A stretch of 64,000 bases of DNA from Acidisarcina sp963790505 (GTDB lineage Bacteria > Acidobacteriota > Terriglobia > Terriglobales > Acidobacteriaceae): assembly GCA_963790505.1 (NCBI GenBank), contig CAWBOT010000005.1:372001-436000 (forward strand), in the 5' to 3' direction. The number at the start of each line of letters is the position of its first letter. Positions within the stretch are counted from its first letter, which is position 1. Below are positions 8,089 to 18,466 of this stretch, piece by piece. The position numbers and the translations under genes were made by a program. The notes under the pieces were generated by a model. The model made no database searches and was not told the origin of the DNA. It saw nothing but the letters and a program-made list of their open reading frames with translations.

Positions 8089-9312
8089 ATGATTTCTTCC
8101 CCGCATTTGCCCGATTTCCTGCTTCCATCCGGATTCCAGTTCGCCGCCGTCAAAGCTGGTCTCAAGCCCAGCGGCAAGCCCGACTTCGCCATCGCCGTCG
8201 CCGACAAACCTGTCTCCGCCGCAGCGATGTTCACCGGCAATCGGATCGTCGCCGCTCCCATCATCGTCGGCCGCGAGCACCTGCAGGAGTCATCTGGAGT
8301 CGTCCGAGTCGTCGCCGTCAATGCCGGTAACGCCAACTGCGCCACCGGTGAAGCCGGAATCTCCACCTGTCGCGAGGTCTGCGCCGAAGTGGCTTCAGCC
8401 TTCCAATGCATCGAAGCCGAAGTCTTCCCCTCCTCGACCGGAATCATCGGTGTTCCACTCCCCGGAGACAAGCTCATCGCCGCGCTGCCCGAGGCGAAAG
8501 CTGCACTCGGCAGATCGAGCTCCCACTTCGACCAGTTTGCCCACGCCATCCTCACCACCGACACGCGCCGCAAGGTCAGCGCCCGGCACTTCACCGCGCC
8601 CGGCGGCCAACAGGTCAAGATCGTCGGCGCCTGCAAAGGCGCAGGAATGATCCATCCCCAACTCGTCCCCCACGCCACCATGCTCGCCTACCTCTTCACC
8701 GATGCGGCAATCGAGCCGCCCGAGCTCCAGAGACTGCTGCAGGACGCCGCTGAGACCAGCTTCAACCGCATCTCCATCGACGGTGATACTTCGACCAACG
8801 ACACCGTGCTGCTGCTCGCCTCGGGAGCCAGCGAAGTCGCGGTCGACTCTGCCCATAACGACTTCCGCACCGCGCTCAGCGCCGTTTGCACCGATCTCGC
8901 CCGGCAGATCGTCGCCGACGGCGAAGGAGTGACTCATCTGGTCGAGCTCCGCATCGAGGGCGCGCCCAGCGATGCGGACGCCCTCCAGGTCGCCCGGTCG
9001 ATCGCCCACTCCCCGCTGGTGAAGACCGCCTGGGCCGGCAATGACCCGAACTGGGGCCGCATCCTCGCCGCCATCGGCTATTCCGGCGTCGCTATCGATC
9101 CCGGCAAGATCAACATCTGGTTTGGCGATCACGAGATCTGCCGCAGTGGAGGCCGCTCGCCGCTGATGGACGAACACGCGGCTCACCTGCATCTTTCTCA
9201 GGGCGAATATCACGTCCGCATCGATCTCGGCATCGGCGCCGGCGCCTGCCGCTTCTGGACATGCGACCTGACGAAAGAGTATGTCGCAATCAACGCCGAC
9301 TATTCCACCTAG
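8089..9312 (+). CDS. argJ: Bifunctional ornithine acetyltransferase / N-acetylglutamate synthase
   Basis: A 407-residue cytoplasmic enzyme of arginine synthesis. It moves the acetyl group from N-acetylornithine to glutamate and can also acetylate glutamate from acetyl-CoA. The autocleavage site is clear: KGAGMIHPQLVPHATMLAYL, with the nucleophile threonine at about T197 at the new N-terminus of the beta chain. Other family blocks are VNAGNANCATG, SSTGIIGVPLP, SIDGDTSTNDT and WGRILAAIGYSGV. No other arg gene is nearby, so it is an orphan member of the pathway here. It is divergent from the ABC ATPase gene. Length and start agree with the family. Confidence 0.96.
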   Translation: MISSPHLPDFLLPSGFQFAAVKAGLKPSGKPDFAIAVADKPVSAAAMFTGNRIVAAPIIVGREHLQESSGVVRVVAVNAGNANCATGEAGISTCREVCAEVASAFQCIEAEVFPSSTGIIGVPLPGDKLIAALPEAKAALGRSSSHFDQFAHAILTTDTRRKVSARHFTAPGGQQVKIVGACKGAGMIHPQLVPHATMLAYLFTDAAIEPPELQRLLQDAAETSFNRISIDGDTSTNDTVLLLASGASEVAVDSAHNDFRTALSAVCTDLARQIVADGEGVTHLVELRIEGAPSDADALQVARSIAHSPLVKTAWAGNDPNWGRILAAIGYSGVAIDPGKINIWFGDHEICRSGGRSPLMDEHAAHLHLSQGEYHVRIDLGIGAGACRFWTCDLTKEYVAINADYST

Positions 9313-9522
9313 CGGAAAATTCGATTGTCGCGAGAGACGCATCGAAAGCAGTGCAGAGTGTTGAACGTATTGTCATTGCTGCGTTTCGAGACGCTGTCAC
9401 CCGGAATTACACAGGCTTATTCACAAATCTGTTGAAATCCGAAAGGAGTGTCTGCCCCTTCTCGCGTGCGGAGTCTTCCTTCTCGTGGTTTACAATTGCG
9501 CTTCCTAAGGACATCGAGACTG

Positions 9523-10485
9523 ATGACGACAAGTGTCGGAAAGCAGCGCGGCGCCTCACCTGATTCCGCGCACTCGGAAAAATTTCAAGCCAGCAATCCA
9601 TTAATCAGCGACGCCAGGCTCAGGCACATGTATTCGATAATGCTGCAGTCCAGCGTTCTCAGAGAGCGCCTGCCGCGGCTGACAGGGTCGACCAAATCGA
9701 TAGCGAAATATGCGCATTCGTTCGGAGAAGAAGCTGCGGTGGTCGACGCAGCGATCGAGCTTCGCCGCGGCGATTGGCTTGCCCCTGCACCCGAGAGCGC
9801 TGTGGCCGCTCTCCGCAGCAGAGCTTCGCTGGCGGAGATCGTCCCTGGACTCCAGGCTCATGCTGCGGGCAGAGACATCGGCGCCAAGAGCAGAAAGGAC
9901 CTCACGCCGAACATCCTCCCTCCGCCGGTGACACCTTCCGCTCAGCTCAGCGCCGCGTCGGGCGTTGCGTTGGCACTGAAGGCAAGTGGCAAGCACGGCG
10001 TCGTCGTGGCGCTATGCGGCGCCGCATCGACTACCGGCAAGTCATGGCAAGATGCATTGACCTTCGCCGGTGCACATTGTCTACCGCTAGTGGTCCTCGT
10101 TCAAGTGAAAGCAGTTGATGTCGCCTCCACAAGGCACAAAGCGACTTCAACCAATCTCCTCTCAGATGGCCAGGCATGCGGATTTCCAGTCATCCCGGTC
10201 GATGCTCACGACGCGGTCGCGATGTACCGCGTCGCCCACGAATCGATCCATAAGGCTCGAAATGGGGGCGGCCCGACGCTGATCGAAGCCACGGACTTCC
10301 GTGCACTGGAGCGCCATGCGCGCGCCGCGAAAGCGCCAGACGCTATCTCCAGAATGGAAGACTACCTGACGGCAAAGGGGAGTTTCTCCCCGGATTGGAA
10401 GGGAAAGCTCGTCGAGAAGTTCAACCGCGATTTCGACGCCGCCATCGAGACCGCGCAGCACGCGCTCTCGCGCAAGCGAACGTAG
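9523..10485 (+). CDS. Degenerate E1-alpha-like thiamine-diphosphate-fold protein
   Basis: A 320-residue protein resembling the alpha subunit of 2-oxoacid dehydrogenase E1 along most of its length. It has an N-terminal helix pair (MYSIMLQSSVLRERL), a SIAKYAHSFGEEAAVVDAAI block where E1 has its GQEA segment, and a core with QLSAASGVALALKASGKH. The diphosphate and magnesium motif should read GDGA followed about 27 residues later by N. Here it reads ALCGAASTTGKSWQDALTFA and VVLVQVKAV, so the metal-binding Asp and Asn are missing. Catalysis by the usual mechanism is therefore doubtful. The ATG at 9523 is chosen because AAGGA lies about 12 bases upstream. No beta subunit gene is adjacent. Confidence 0.72.
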   Translation: MTTSVGKQRGASPDSAHSEKFQASNPLISDARLRHMYSIMLQSSVLRERLPRLTGSTKSIAKYAHSFGEEAAVVDAAIELRRGDWLAPAPESAVAALRSRASLAEIVPGLQAHAAGRDIGAKSRKDLTPNILPPPVTPSAQLSAASGVALALKASGKHGVVVALCGAASTTGKSWQDALTFAGAHCLPLVVLVQVKAVDVASTRHKATSTNLLSDGQACGFPVIPVDAHDAVAMYRVAHESIHKARNGGGPTLIEATDFRALERHARAAKAPDAISRMEDYLTAKGSFSPDWKGKLVEKFNRDFDAAIETAQHALSRKRT

Positions 10486-10579
10486 AACCGACAGGGTATT
10501 AGACTGGAATGTTGACGTCCTACTGTCCAACTCGTGTTTGCCCAGGCGGCCGCGTCCGTCGAAAGTTCTTTCCGCTGAG

Positions 10580-12460
10580 GTGCATTTGAGCGTCCGTATC
10601 TGGTTTTCCGTGGTTGCAATGGCCGCGCTTTGCTTCCTGAAGTCGGCCGCCGCCCAAACACAGCTTGTTGTGCCGAAGCCTGCACCGGTCTTCCATCTCG
10701 ATGACCTTGCCGCTGCCGCTTTGCAGCCAGTCTCGGACCTCACCCCTGCCGTCGCGGATGCCGCTCCGGCGCCCCAGGCCGCTCCGGCCTATGCTCCGGC
10801 TTCTCCTGCGCGCTATCTCACCCGCGCAGGCTCCACCTACATTCCCGTCGATAGCTGGGTCTACCCCGCCGCGCTGCGCCTCTTCTCGAAAGGCTATATC
10901 GACTCGGCGTTCCTCGACCTCCGTCCCTGGACGCGCCTGAGTCTCGCGCACATGCTCGAACTCTCCGCCGACAAGATCAACAATAGTGACGATGATGAGG
11001 CGCGCGAGATATTCAAGGCCTTGCAGGACGAAGTGAATCCCGACATCGAAGCCATCTCCAACTCGAAGCATGGTCACGGCGAGCTTGAAACTGTCTACAC
11101 TCGCCCACTCGGCATCGCGGGCATCCCTCTTCGCGACAGTTACCACGTCGGACTCACCATCATCAACGACTACGGCCGCCCTTATGAATCCGGCTTCAAT
11201 AACATCACCGGTTTCAGCGGACGCGCTGCGTCGGGCCGCTTTTCGATGTACTTCCGGGGCGAATATCAGCACGCCCCCTCCGCAACCGGATATTCCATCC
11301 CCGTTGCGGAGACGCTCTCCACCGTCGACGAAACCCCCTATGGCCTGAATCAGGCCGTGATTCCCCAGGGCCCGATTCCTTCCACGAACGTCTTTCGCAT
11401 CGTGGAGGCCGATATCGCCTACCACCTTTTGGGCAATGAAGTCTCGTTTGGAAAGACCGATGCCTGGCTCGGCCCGGCCGAGGGTGGCGCCTTCGCGTGG
11501 AGCAATAACGCTGAGAACATCTACTCCTTTCGCATTGATCGCGTTGAGCCTTTTCGCATCCCCGGTCTGTCTCGCATCATCGGACCCATCAGGTACGACT
11601 TCTTCGTCGGCAGCCTCAAGGGCCACACCAACCCCAACGAGCCCTGGGTGCACATGGAAAAGATCTCGTTCAAGCCTACTGTCAATGTTGAGATGGGCTT
11701 TGAACGCACCGTAATCTGGGGCGGCCAGGGGCACGTGCCCATCACCGTGCACAGCTTTCTCAAGAGCTTCTTCAGCGTGCAAAACGTCCCCGTAACCGAA
11801 AAATACAGCCGCAACGATCCGGGAGCGCGTTTCGGCGCCTTCGACTTCACCTATCGCTTGCCTTACGTGCGCAAATGGCTGACCTTATACGCCGACTCCG
11901 AGGCCCATGACGACGTCAACCCGATCAGTGCGCCACGCCGCGCGTCGGTCCGCTCCGGTATCTTTCTGACCCAATTTCCCGGGCAACCCAAACTTGACCT
12001 TCGCGTGGAGGGCGTCTACACCAACACCGTCGCGAACGATGGCGGCCACAGCGGTGGGCAGTTCATGTACTGGGAAGTCATCCAGACCCAGGGCTATACC
12101 AACAAAAGCAATATCATGGGCGACTGGATCGGCCGCGAGTCCACCGGCGGCCAGGCGTGGCTCACCTATCACCTCAGCCCCAGCGAGTTTATCCAGTTGA
12201 ACTACCGCAACGCCAAAGCCGGAAAAGACTTCATCCCCGCCGTGCCCAACGCAACCAATCCTCACGCGACGCAGGGCGGTACAACTCAAAATCTCATCGG
12301 CGTGAACGTCGTGAAACGGCTGGGCGACGATATCGAGTTGAACGCCTGGGTGCAGTACGAACATTGGAACGTGCCGCTGCTGGAGCCGACGCCCCAAAAC
12401 GACACCTCGACCGCCGTCCAGATCACTTGGCACCCGCACAAGTGGAAGACGGACTTTTAG
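10580..12460 (+). CDS. Wzi-family capsule-assembly outer-membrane protein
   Basis: A protein of about 626 residues with a signal peptide ending near SAAAQTQ, then an Ala/Pro-rich linker and a long beta-rich region typical of the Wzi/CAPSULE assembly family. Visible family blocks include SWVYPAALRLFSKGYIDSAF, SMYFRGEYQHAP, NEVSFGKTDAWLGPAEGGAF and a C-terminal aromatic strand (AVQITWHPHKWKTDF) as in outer-membrane barrels. Wzi is a surface lectin-like barrel that anchors capsule in Enterobacteria; in Acidobacteria its partner is unknown. The start is unsettled. GTG at 10580 is used, TTG at 10586 is close, and the frame is open to a TTG at 10538. It lies about 29 kb from the EPS locus. Confidence 0.85.
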   Translation: MHLSVRIWFSVVAMAALCFLKSAAAQTQLVVPKPAPVFHLDDLAAAALQPVSDLTPAVADAAPAPQAAPAYAPASPARYLTRAGSTYIPVDSWVYPAALRLFSKGYIDSAFLDLRPWTRLSLAHMLELSADKINNSDDDEAREIFKALQDEVNPDIEAISNSKHGHGELETVYTRPLGIAGIPLRDSYHVGLTIINDYGRPYESGFNNITGFSGRAASGRFSMYFRGEYQHAPSATGYSIPVAETLSTVDETPYGLNQAVIPQGPIPSTNVFRIVEADIAYHLLGNEVSFGKTDAWLGPAEGGAFAWSNNAENIYSFRIDRVEPFRIPGLSRIIGPIRYDFFVGSLKGHTNPNEPWVHMEKISFKPTVNVEMGFERTVIWGGQGHVPITVHSFLKSFFSVQNVPVTEKYSRNDPGARFGAFDFTYRLPYVRKWLTLYADSEAHDDVNPISAPRRASVRSGIFLTQFPGQPKLDLRVEGVYTNTVANDGGHSGGQFMYWEVIQTQGYTNKSNIMGDWIGRESTGGQAWLTYHLSPSEFIQLNYRNAKAGKDFIPAVPNATNPHATQGGTTQNLIGVNVVKRLGDDIELNAWVQYEHWNVPLLEPTPQNDTSTAVQITWHPHKWKTDF

Positions 12461-12494
12461 CGCTCAGCCGTAGCCCTTCGGAGGTGCGGCCTCG

Positions 12495-13409
12495 ATGACT
12501 CCGGCCCAGGAACTCGACCTTACCGCTGTGCAGGTGCTCGACGGAGGCATGGCCACCGAGCTCGAAAAGCTCGGCTGCGATCTCTCCGGCCCGCTCTGGT
12601 CGGCGCGAATATTGCGCGACCAGCCAGAGAAAATCGCTGTCGTCCACGCCGGCTATCTTGCCGCCGGAGCCGACATTATCCTCACCGCCAGCTACCAGGT
12701 CTCAGCCGAGGCCTACGCGGAGGTTGGGCTTTCGGCCGGAGACGCGGCCGCCGACCTGCGCGAGTCTGTTCGGATTGCTGAAGACGTGCGCGCGGGCTGC
12801 CCTGACCGCGCCATCCTTATCGCCGCCTCGCTCGGCCCCTACGGAGCCGCCCTGCACAACGGCGCCGAATACCATGGCAACTACGAAATTTCTTTCGACG
12901 AACTGGTCGCCTTCCACGCCCGCCGCATTGCCGTTATCGCCGGAACCAACGCCGATCTCATCGCCTTCGAGACCGTCCCCTCACTCGAAGAGGCCCGCGC
13001 CATCGTAGCCGCGCTCAAGCCGTATCCCGGAATCGCAGCCTGGGTCAGCTTTATCTGTCGAGACGGTTCGCATACTGCTCATGGCGAACCAATCTCCCTC
13101 TGCGGAGGCCTGCTCGACTCCGTGCCGCAGGTCGCAGCCGTGGGAGTGAACTGCACCGCCCCAACCTTCATCACGCCGCTCGTTCGCGCCCTCAAGGCCA
13201 CGACCGCCAAGCCGATCGTCATCTACCCCAACTCCGGCGAGGGATGGGATGCAGATACCCGCTCCTGGACCGGCACTGCCGACGCCGCCAGCTTTGCCGA
13301 ATCAGTGCGAGAGTGGCGTAAAGCCGGAGCCCAAATCATCGGAGGCTGCTGCCGCACCGGCCCCGAACACGTGCGGGCAATCCGAGGGGTAGCCACTTCC
13401 TTCACATAG
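12495..13409 (+). CDS. mmuM: Homocysteine S-methyltransferase
   Basis: A 304-residue zinc enzyme that methylates homocysteine to methionine, typically using S-methylmethionine or SAM. It opens with LDGGMATELEKLGCDL and carries the zinc ligands GVNCTAP and, near the C-terminus, GGCCRTGPEH. LTASYQVS and IAFETVPSLEEA are further family blocks. It has no cobalamin or folate domain, so it is the MmuM/BhmT-type module and not MetH. The last six codons and stop are tandemly duplicated just after the gene (13389-13430). It lies 34 bases downstream of the Wzi-like gene on the same strand. Confidence 0.93.
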   Translation: MTPAQELDLTAVQVLDGGMATELEKLGCDLSGPLWSARILRDQPEKIAVVHAGYLAAGADIILTASYQVSAEAYAEVGLSAGDAAADLRESVRIAEDVRAGCPDRAILIAASLGPYGAALHNGAEYHGNYEISFDELVAFHARRIAVIAGTNADLIAFETVPSLEEARAIVAALKPYPGIAAWVSFICRDGSHTAHGEPISLCGGLLDSVPQVAAVGVNCTAPTFITPLVRALKATTAKPIVIYPNSGEGWDADTRSWTGTADAASFAESVREWRKAGAQIIGGCCRTGPEHVRAIRGVATSFT

Positions 13410-13430
13410 GTAGCCACTTCCTTCACATAA
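13389..13430 (+). repeat. Two-copy 21-bp tandem repeat across the mmuM stop codon
   Basis: The 21-base unit at 13389-13409 encodes V-A-T-S-F-T and the TAG stop. It is repeated at 13410-13430 and differs only in its last base, so the second stop would be TAA. The copies are otherwise identical, which suggests a recent slippage duplication that did not alter the protein. Confidence 0.9.
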
Positions 13431-13436
13431 GAGATA

Positions 13437-13571
13437 GTGTCATCCTGACGACCGCAGGGAGGAAGGATCCCTGCGATGGCCGTAACCCCACGAAATCCGG
13501 AGAGTCTTGCCGCCAATGAAGCGCCCCCAAATCACCGGGATTCGTCCTCCCGCTGGTCGTCAGAATGACAC
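13437..13571. repeat. 135-bp intergenic element with 34-base imperfect terminal inverted repeats
   Basis: The left end reads GTGTCATCCTGACGACCGCA and continues GGGAGGAAGGATCC. The right end, read on the other strand, is GTGTCATTCTGACGACCAGC and continues GGGAGGACGAATCC. The ends are near-perfect inverted copies with about 67 bases between them. There is no coding capacity. The same left-end sequence recurs at 17644-17680, and a variant lies inside purF, so this is a member of an interspersed repeat family, MITE- or REP-like. Confidence 0.85.
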
Positions 13572-13624
13572 GCTCTTGCGGAGCCCAGCATTCTTTGTAA
13601 CCATGCGACAATAAAGATACCGCT

Positions 13625-16050
<2,426 letters not shown>

Positions 16051-16054
<4 letters not shown>

Positions 16055-17586
16055 AAACCCCGCGCCTCCTCATGGAAGGCATCCCCGGCGCAGAGCCGCT
16101 GGAACAGCAGATCCTTCGACTCCGCTCGACTGCGTCGAGCTCCGTTCAGGATGACAAGTCCGCAGAGGACGCAGAAGACACCCTCCACGAAGAGTGCGGA
16201 GTCGTCGCCATCCACGGCCACCCCGACGCCGCCCGCCAGGCCTACCTCGCCCTCTACGCCCTTCAGCATCGCGGACAGGAATCCGCCGGCATCGCCACCG
16301 CCGACTACAAAAATCTCTCCAACATTAAGGGCATGGGCCTCGTCGCCGACATCTTTACCGACGAGGTGCTCAACAAACTCCCCGGCGAAATGGCCATCGG
16401 CCACACCCGCTACTCGACCACCGGAGACTCGGCGTTGCTCAACGCGCAGCCCATCCGCGTCGACTCGACCAAGGGCCTCATCGCCATCGCCCACAACGGC
16501 AACCTCGTGAACCTCGGCAACATCCGCACTCGCCTCGAACGCGAGGGCGCATTCTTCCAGACCACCTCGGACTCCGAAATCATCGTCCAGCTCATCGCGC
16601 ATTCTCACGCCGGTACGCTCGTCGATGCGATCGCCGACTCACTCTCCCAGGTTGACGGAGCCTTCTCCATCGTCATGATGACCCGCGACCGCATCTTCGC
16701 CGCTCGCGATCCGCAGGGCTTTCGCCCCCTCTCCATGGGCCGCATCACCAACCCCGATGGCCCCGACACCATCGTCTTCGCCTCCGAGACCTGCGCCTTC
16801 GACCTGCTTCGCGCCAAATGGGAGCGCGACGTCAAGCCTGGCGAACTCGTCATGGTCACCCAGGACGGCGTCACCTCCCGCCAATACTCCACCGGAGTGC
16901 CGCAGTCGAGCTGCATCTTCGAGCACGTCTACTTCGCCCGTCCCGACAGTCGCATCTTTGGCCGCTGGGTGCAGGAGAGCCGCGACCAGATGGGCCGCCG
17001 CCTCGCCCGCGAGTCCCACGTCGACGCTGACCTCATCGTTCCCGTGCCCGACTCCGGCGTGACAGCAGCATTGGGCTACTCCGCCGAAAGCGGCATCCCC
17101 TTCAACTTCGGCCTCATCCGCAATCATTATGTCGGTCGCACCTTCATCGAGCCCGAGCAGCGCGTCCGCGACTTCGGCGTGAAGCTGAAGCTCAACCCTG
17201 TCCGCAATCTGCTCGAAGGCAAGCGCATCATTCTCATCGACGACTCGATCATCCGCGGAACAACCAGCCGCAAGATCGTTCGCATGGTGCGCGCCGCGGG
17301 CGCAACCGAAGTCCATCTGCGCATCAGTTGTCCGCCCACGATCTCGCCGTGTTTCTACGGAGTCGATACTCCGCGCAAGCAGGAGCTGATCGCCGCCAAC
17401 AACTCCATCGAAGAGATACGCCAGTTCATCGAGGCCGATACCATTGCCTACCTCTCGCTCGACGGCCTCAAAGAGGCCTGCCACGGCGAAGAGAACAACC
17501 AGTACTGCACCGCCTGCTACACCGGCATTTATCCAACGCAATGGGTCGATGTCGAAGAGATTCTTCCGGCGACCGCTGCGGTCTGA
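16051..17586 (+). CDS. purF: Amidophosphoribosyltransferase (Fe-S type PurF)
   Basis: A 511-residue enzyme that makes phosphoribosylamine from PRPP and glutamine, the first step of purine synthesis. The N-terminal glutaminase follows a 48-residue leader and begins at the catalytic C49 in EECGVVAIHGH. The PRPP site is IILIDDSIIRGTTSRKIV. Cysteines in PQSSCIFEHVYFARPDS, ISPCFYGVDTP and YCTACYTGIYP match the Fe-S ligands of the Bacillus-type enzyme, so an oxygen-sensitive cluster is likely. Translation starts at a GTG that overlaps the purL stop, indicating coupling. Leader residues 20-35 are encoded by a copy of the interspersed repeat; the leader is longer than the usual propeptide of about 10 residues. 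Confidence 0.96.
16107..16156 (-). repeat. Interspersed repeat copy inside the purF leader
   Basis: Read on the - strand this starts TGTCATCCTGA and ends GAAGGATCTGC. These are the same two anchors as in the intergenic copies at 13437 and 17644, with a different middle (ACGGAGCTCGACGCAGTCGA and on). It is in frame with purF and encodes residues 20-35 of the propeptide region, upstream of the catalytic cysteine. Confidence 0.75.
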
Positions 17587-17643
17587 GCCTCGAATCAAGT
17601 TCAGCAATTTCCCTCTTCTAAAACTTTGCATCACTCCACAACC

Positions 17644-17680
17644 GTGTCATCCTGACGACGCAGGAGGAAGGATCCCTGCA
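17644..17680 (+). repeat. Solo copy of the GTGTCATCCTGA repeat
   Basis: The sequence begins GTGTCATCCTGACGACGCAG and ends GGAAGGATCCCTGCA. It matches the left arm of the element at 13437-13571 with two missing bases. No inverted partner follows, so this is a single arm. It lies between purF and the small basic-protein gene. Confidence 0.8.
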
Positions 17681-17785
17681 ATCTGTCGGGCGAATGAACT
17701 GTCTCAAGTCTCTCCCACGGACAGACGGTCGCCTCAAGTGCAACCCAAACTCATCAGCAAGCCTCCCAAAGCTGAAGGAGAAACC

Positions 17786-18031
17786 ATGCCCACAGCAAAG
17801 AAGACCGCCGCCAAGAAAAGCACACGCAAATACAGCCCGAAAGCCTCTCAATCTGTCGAACGCGAAATGAAGGCCATGAAGCAAGGCAAGCTGAAATCAA
17901 GCAGCGGCGAGAAGGTCACAAACCCAAAGCAGGCAATCGCGATCGGCCTGTCTGAGGCGCGCAAGTCAGGAGCGAAGATGCCTCCAGCGCCAAAGAAAAC
18001 GGCCTCCACGAAGAAGGCCGTCAAGAAATAA
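17786..18031 (+). CDS. Small basic DUF6496 (histone-H1-like) protein
   Basis: An 81-residue lysine- and alanine-rich protein. Its lysine-rich ends (KKTAAKKSTRKYSPK and KKTASTKKAVKK) flank a conserved centre, SGEKVTNPKQAIAIGLSEAR, which is the DUF6496 signature. Composition suggests nucleic-acid binding; function is unproven. The ATG at 17786 is chosen because GAAGGAG lies seven bases upstream and the conserved part begins here, although the frame is open further upstream. It converges with the FmdB gene. Confidence 0.85.
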   Translation: MPTAKKTAAKKSTRKYSPKASQSVEREMKAMKQGKLKSSSGEKVTNPKQAIAIGLSEARKSGAKMPPAPKKTASTKKAVKK

Positions 18032-18043
18032 TTGCGGTTCTCT

Positions 18044-18415
18044 TTACTCTTTGCTGGAGCTCGAAGACGATGCCGGCGTGGAACTCGCGGCTGGCGCCGA
18101 TGAAGAGCTATCCGAACCCGACTTCGATCCGCTATCGCCCGATGAAGAGGTACTGCCCTCACTCTTCCCTCCGTCGCTCTTGCTCGAAGAACTCTCCTTG
18201 GAGCTACTGTCCCCGGAAGGCTTGGGAGGCGCGGAGGAAGCCTTGTAGTCGGTTGAATAGAACCCCGACCCGCTGAAATGCACCGCCGGCGCGGAGATCA
18301 GGCGCTCGACTTCTCCTTTGCACACTGGGCACTCTTTCTCATCCGGCGCGCTAAAGGTCTGGATCTTCTCGAAACGGTGTCCGCACGCTTTGCAGCGGTA
18401 TTCGTATAGCGGCAT
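18044..18415 (-). CDS. FmdB-family zinc-ribbon protein with Ser-rich tail
   Basis: A 123-residue protein. The first 45 residues are an FmdB/CxxC zinc ribbon (MPLYEYRCKACGHRFE, then KECPVCKGEVERLISAPAVH) with four zinc-ligand cysteines. The remaining 65 residues are a low-complexity tail of Ser, Lys, Gly and Asp that looks disordered. FmdB proteins are suspected regulators with no settled role. It is convergent with the DUF6496 gene and lies about 50 bases from the end of serA on the same strand as serA. Confidence 0.88.
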   Translation of the reverse strand: MPLYEYRCKACGHRFEKIQTFSAPDEKECPVCKGEVERLISAPAVHFSGSGFYSTDYKASSAPPKPSGDSSSKESSSSKSDGGKSEGSTSSSGDSGSKSGSDSSSSAPAASSTPASSSSSSKE

Positions 18416-18466
18416 CTTGGGGTGCTCCTGCTTCTGTAACTAAGACTGTGTCAAATAAGAAGACCT

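Noticed and set aside
8395..9342. Long - strand open frame opposite argJ
   Set aside because: Low-complexity Gly/Asp/Val composition typical of the antisense of a GC-rich gene; argJ motifs on the + strand are unambiguous.
10520..11782. 420-codon - strand open frame opposite the Wzi-like gene
   Set aside because: No motif, no ribosome site and composition of an antisense shadow.
16639..17634. 331-codon - strand open frame opposite purF
   Set aside because: Antisense shadow; PurF motifs are complete on the + strand.
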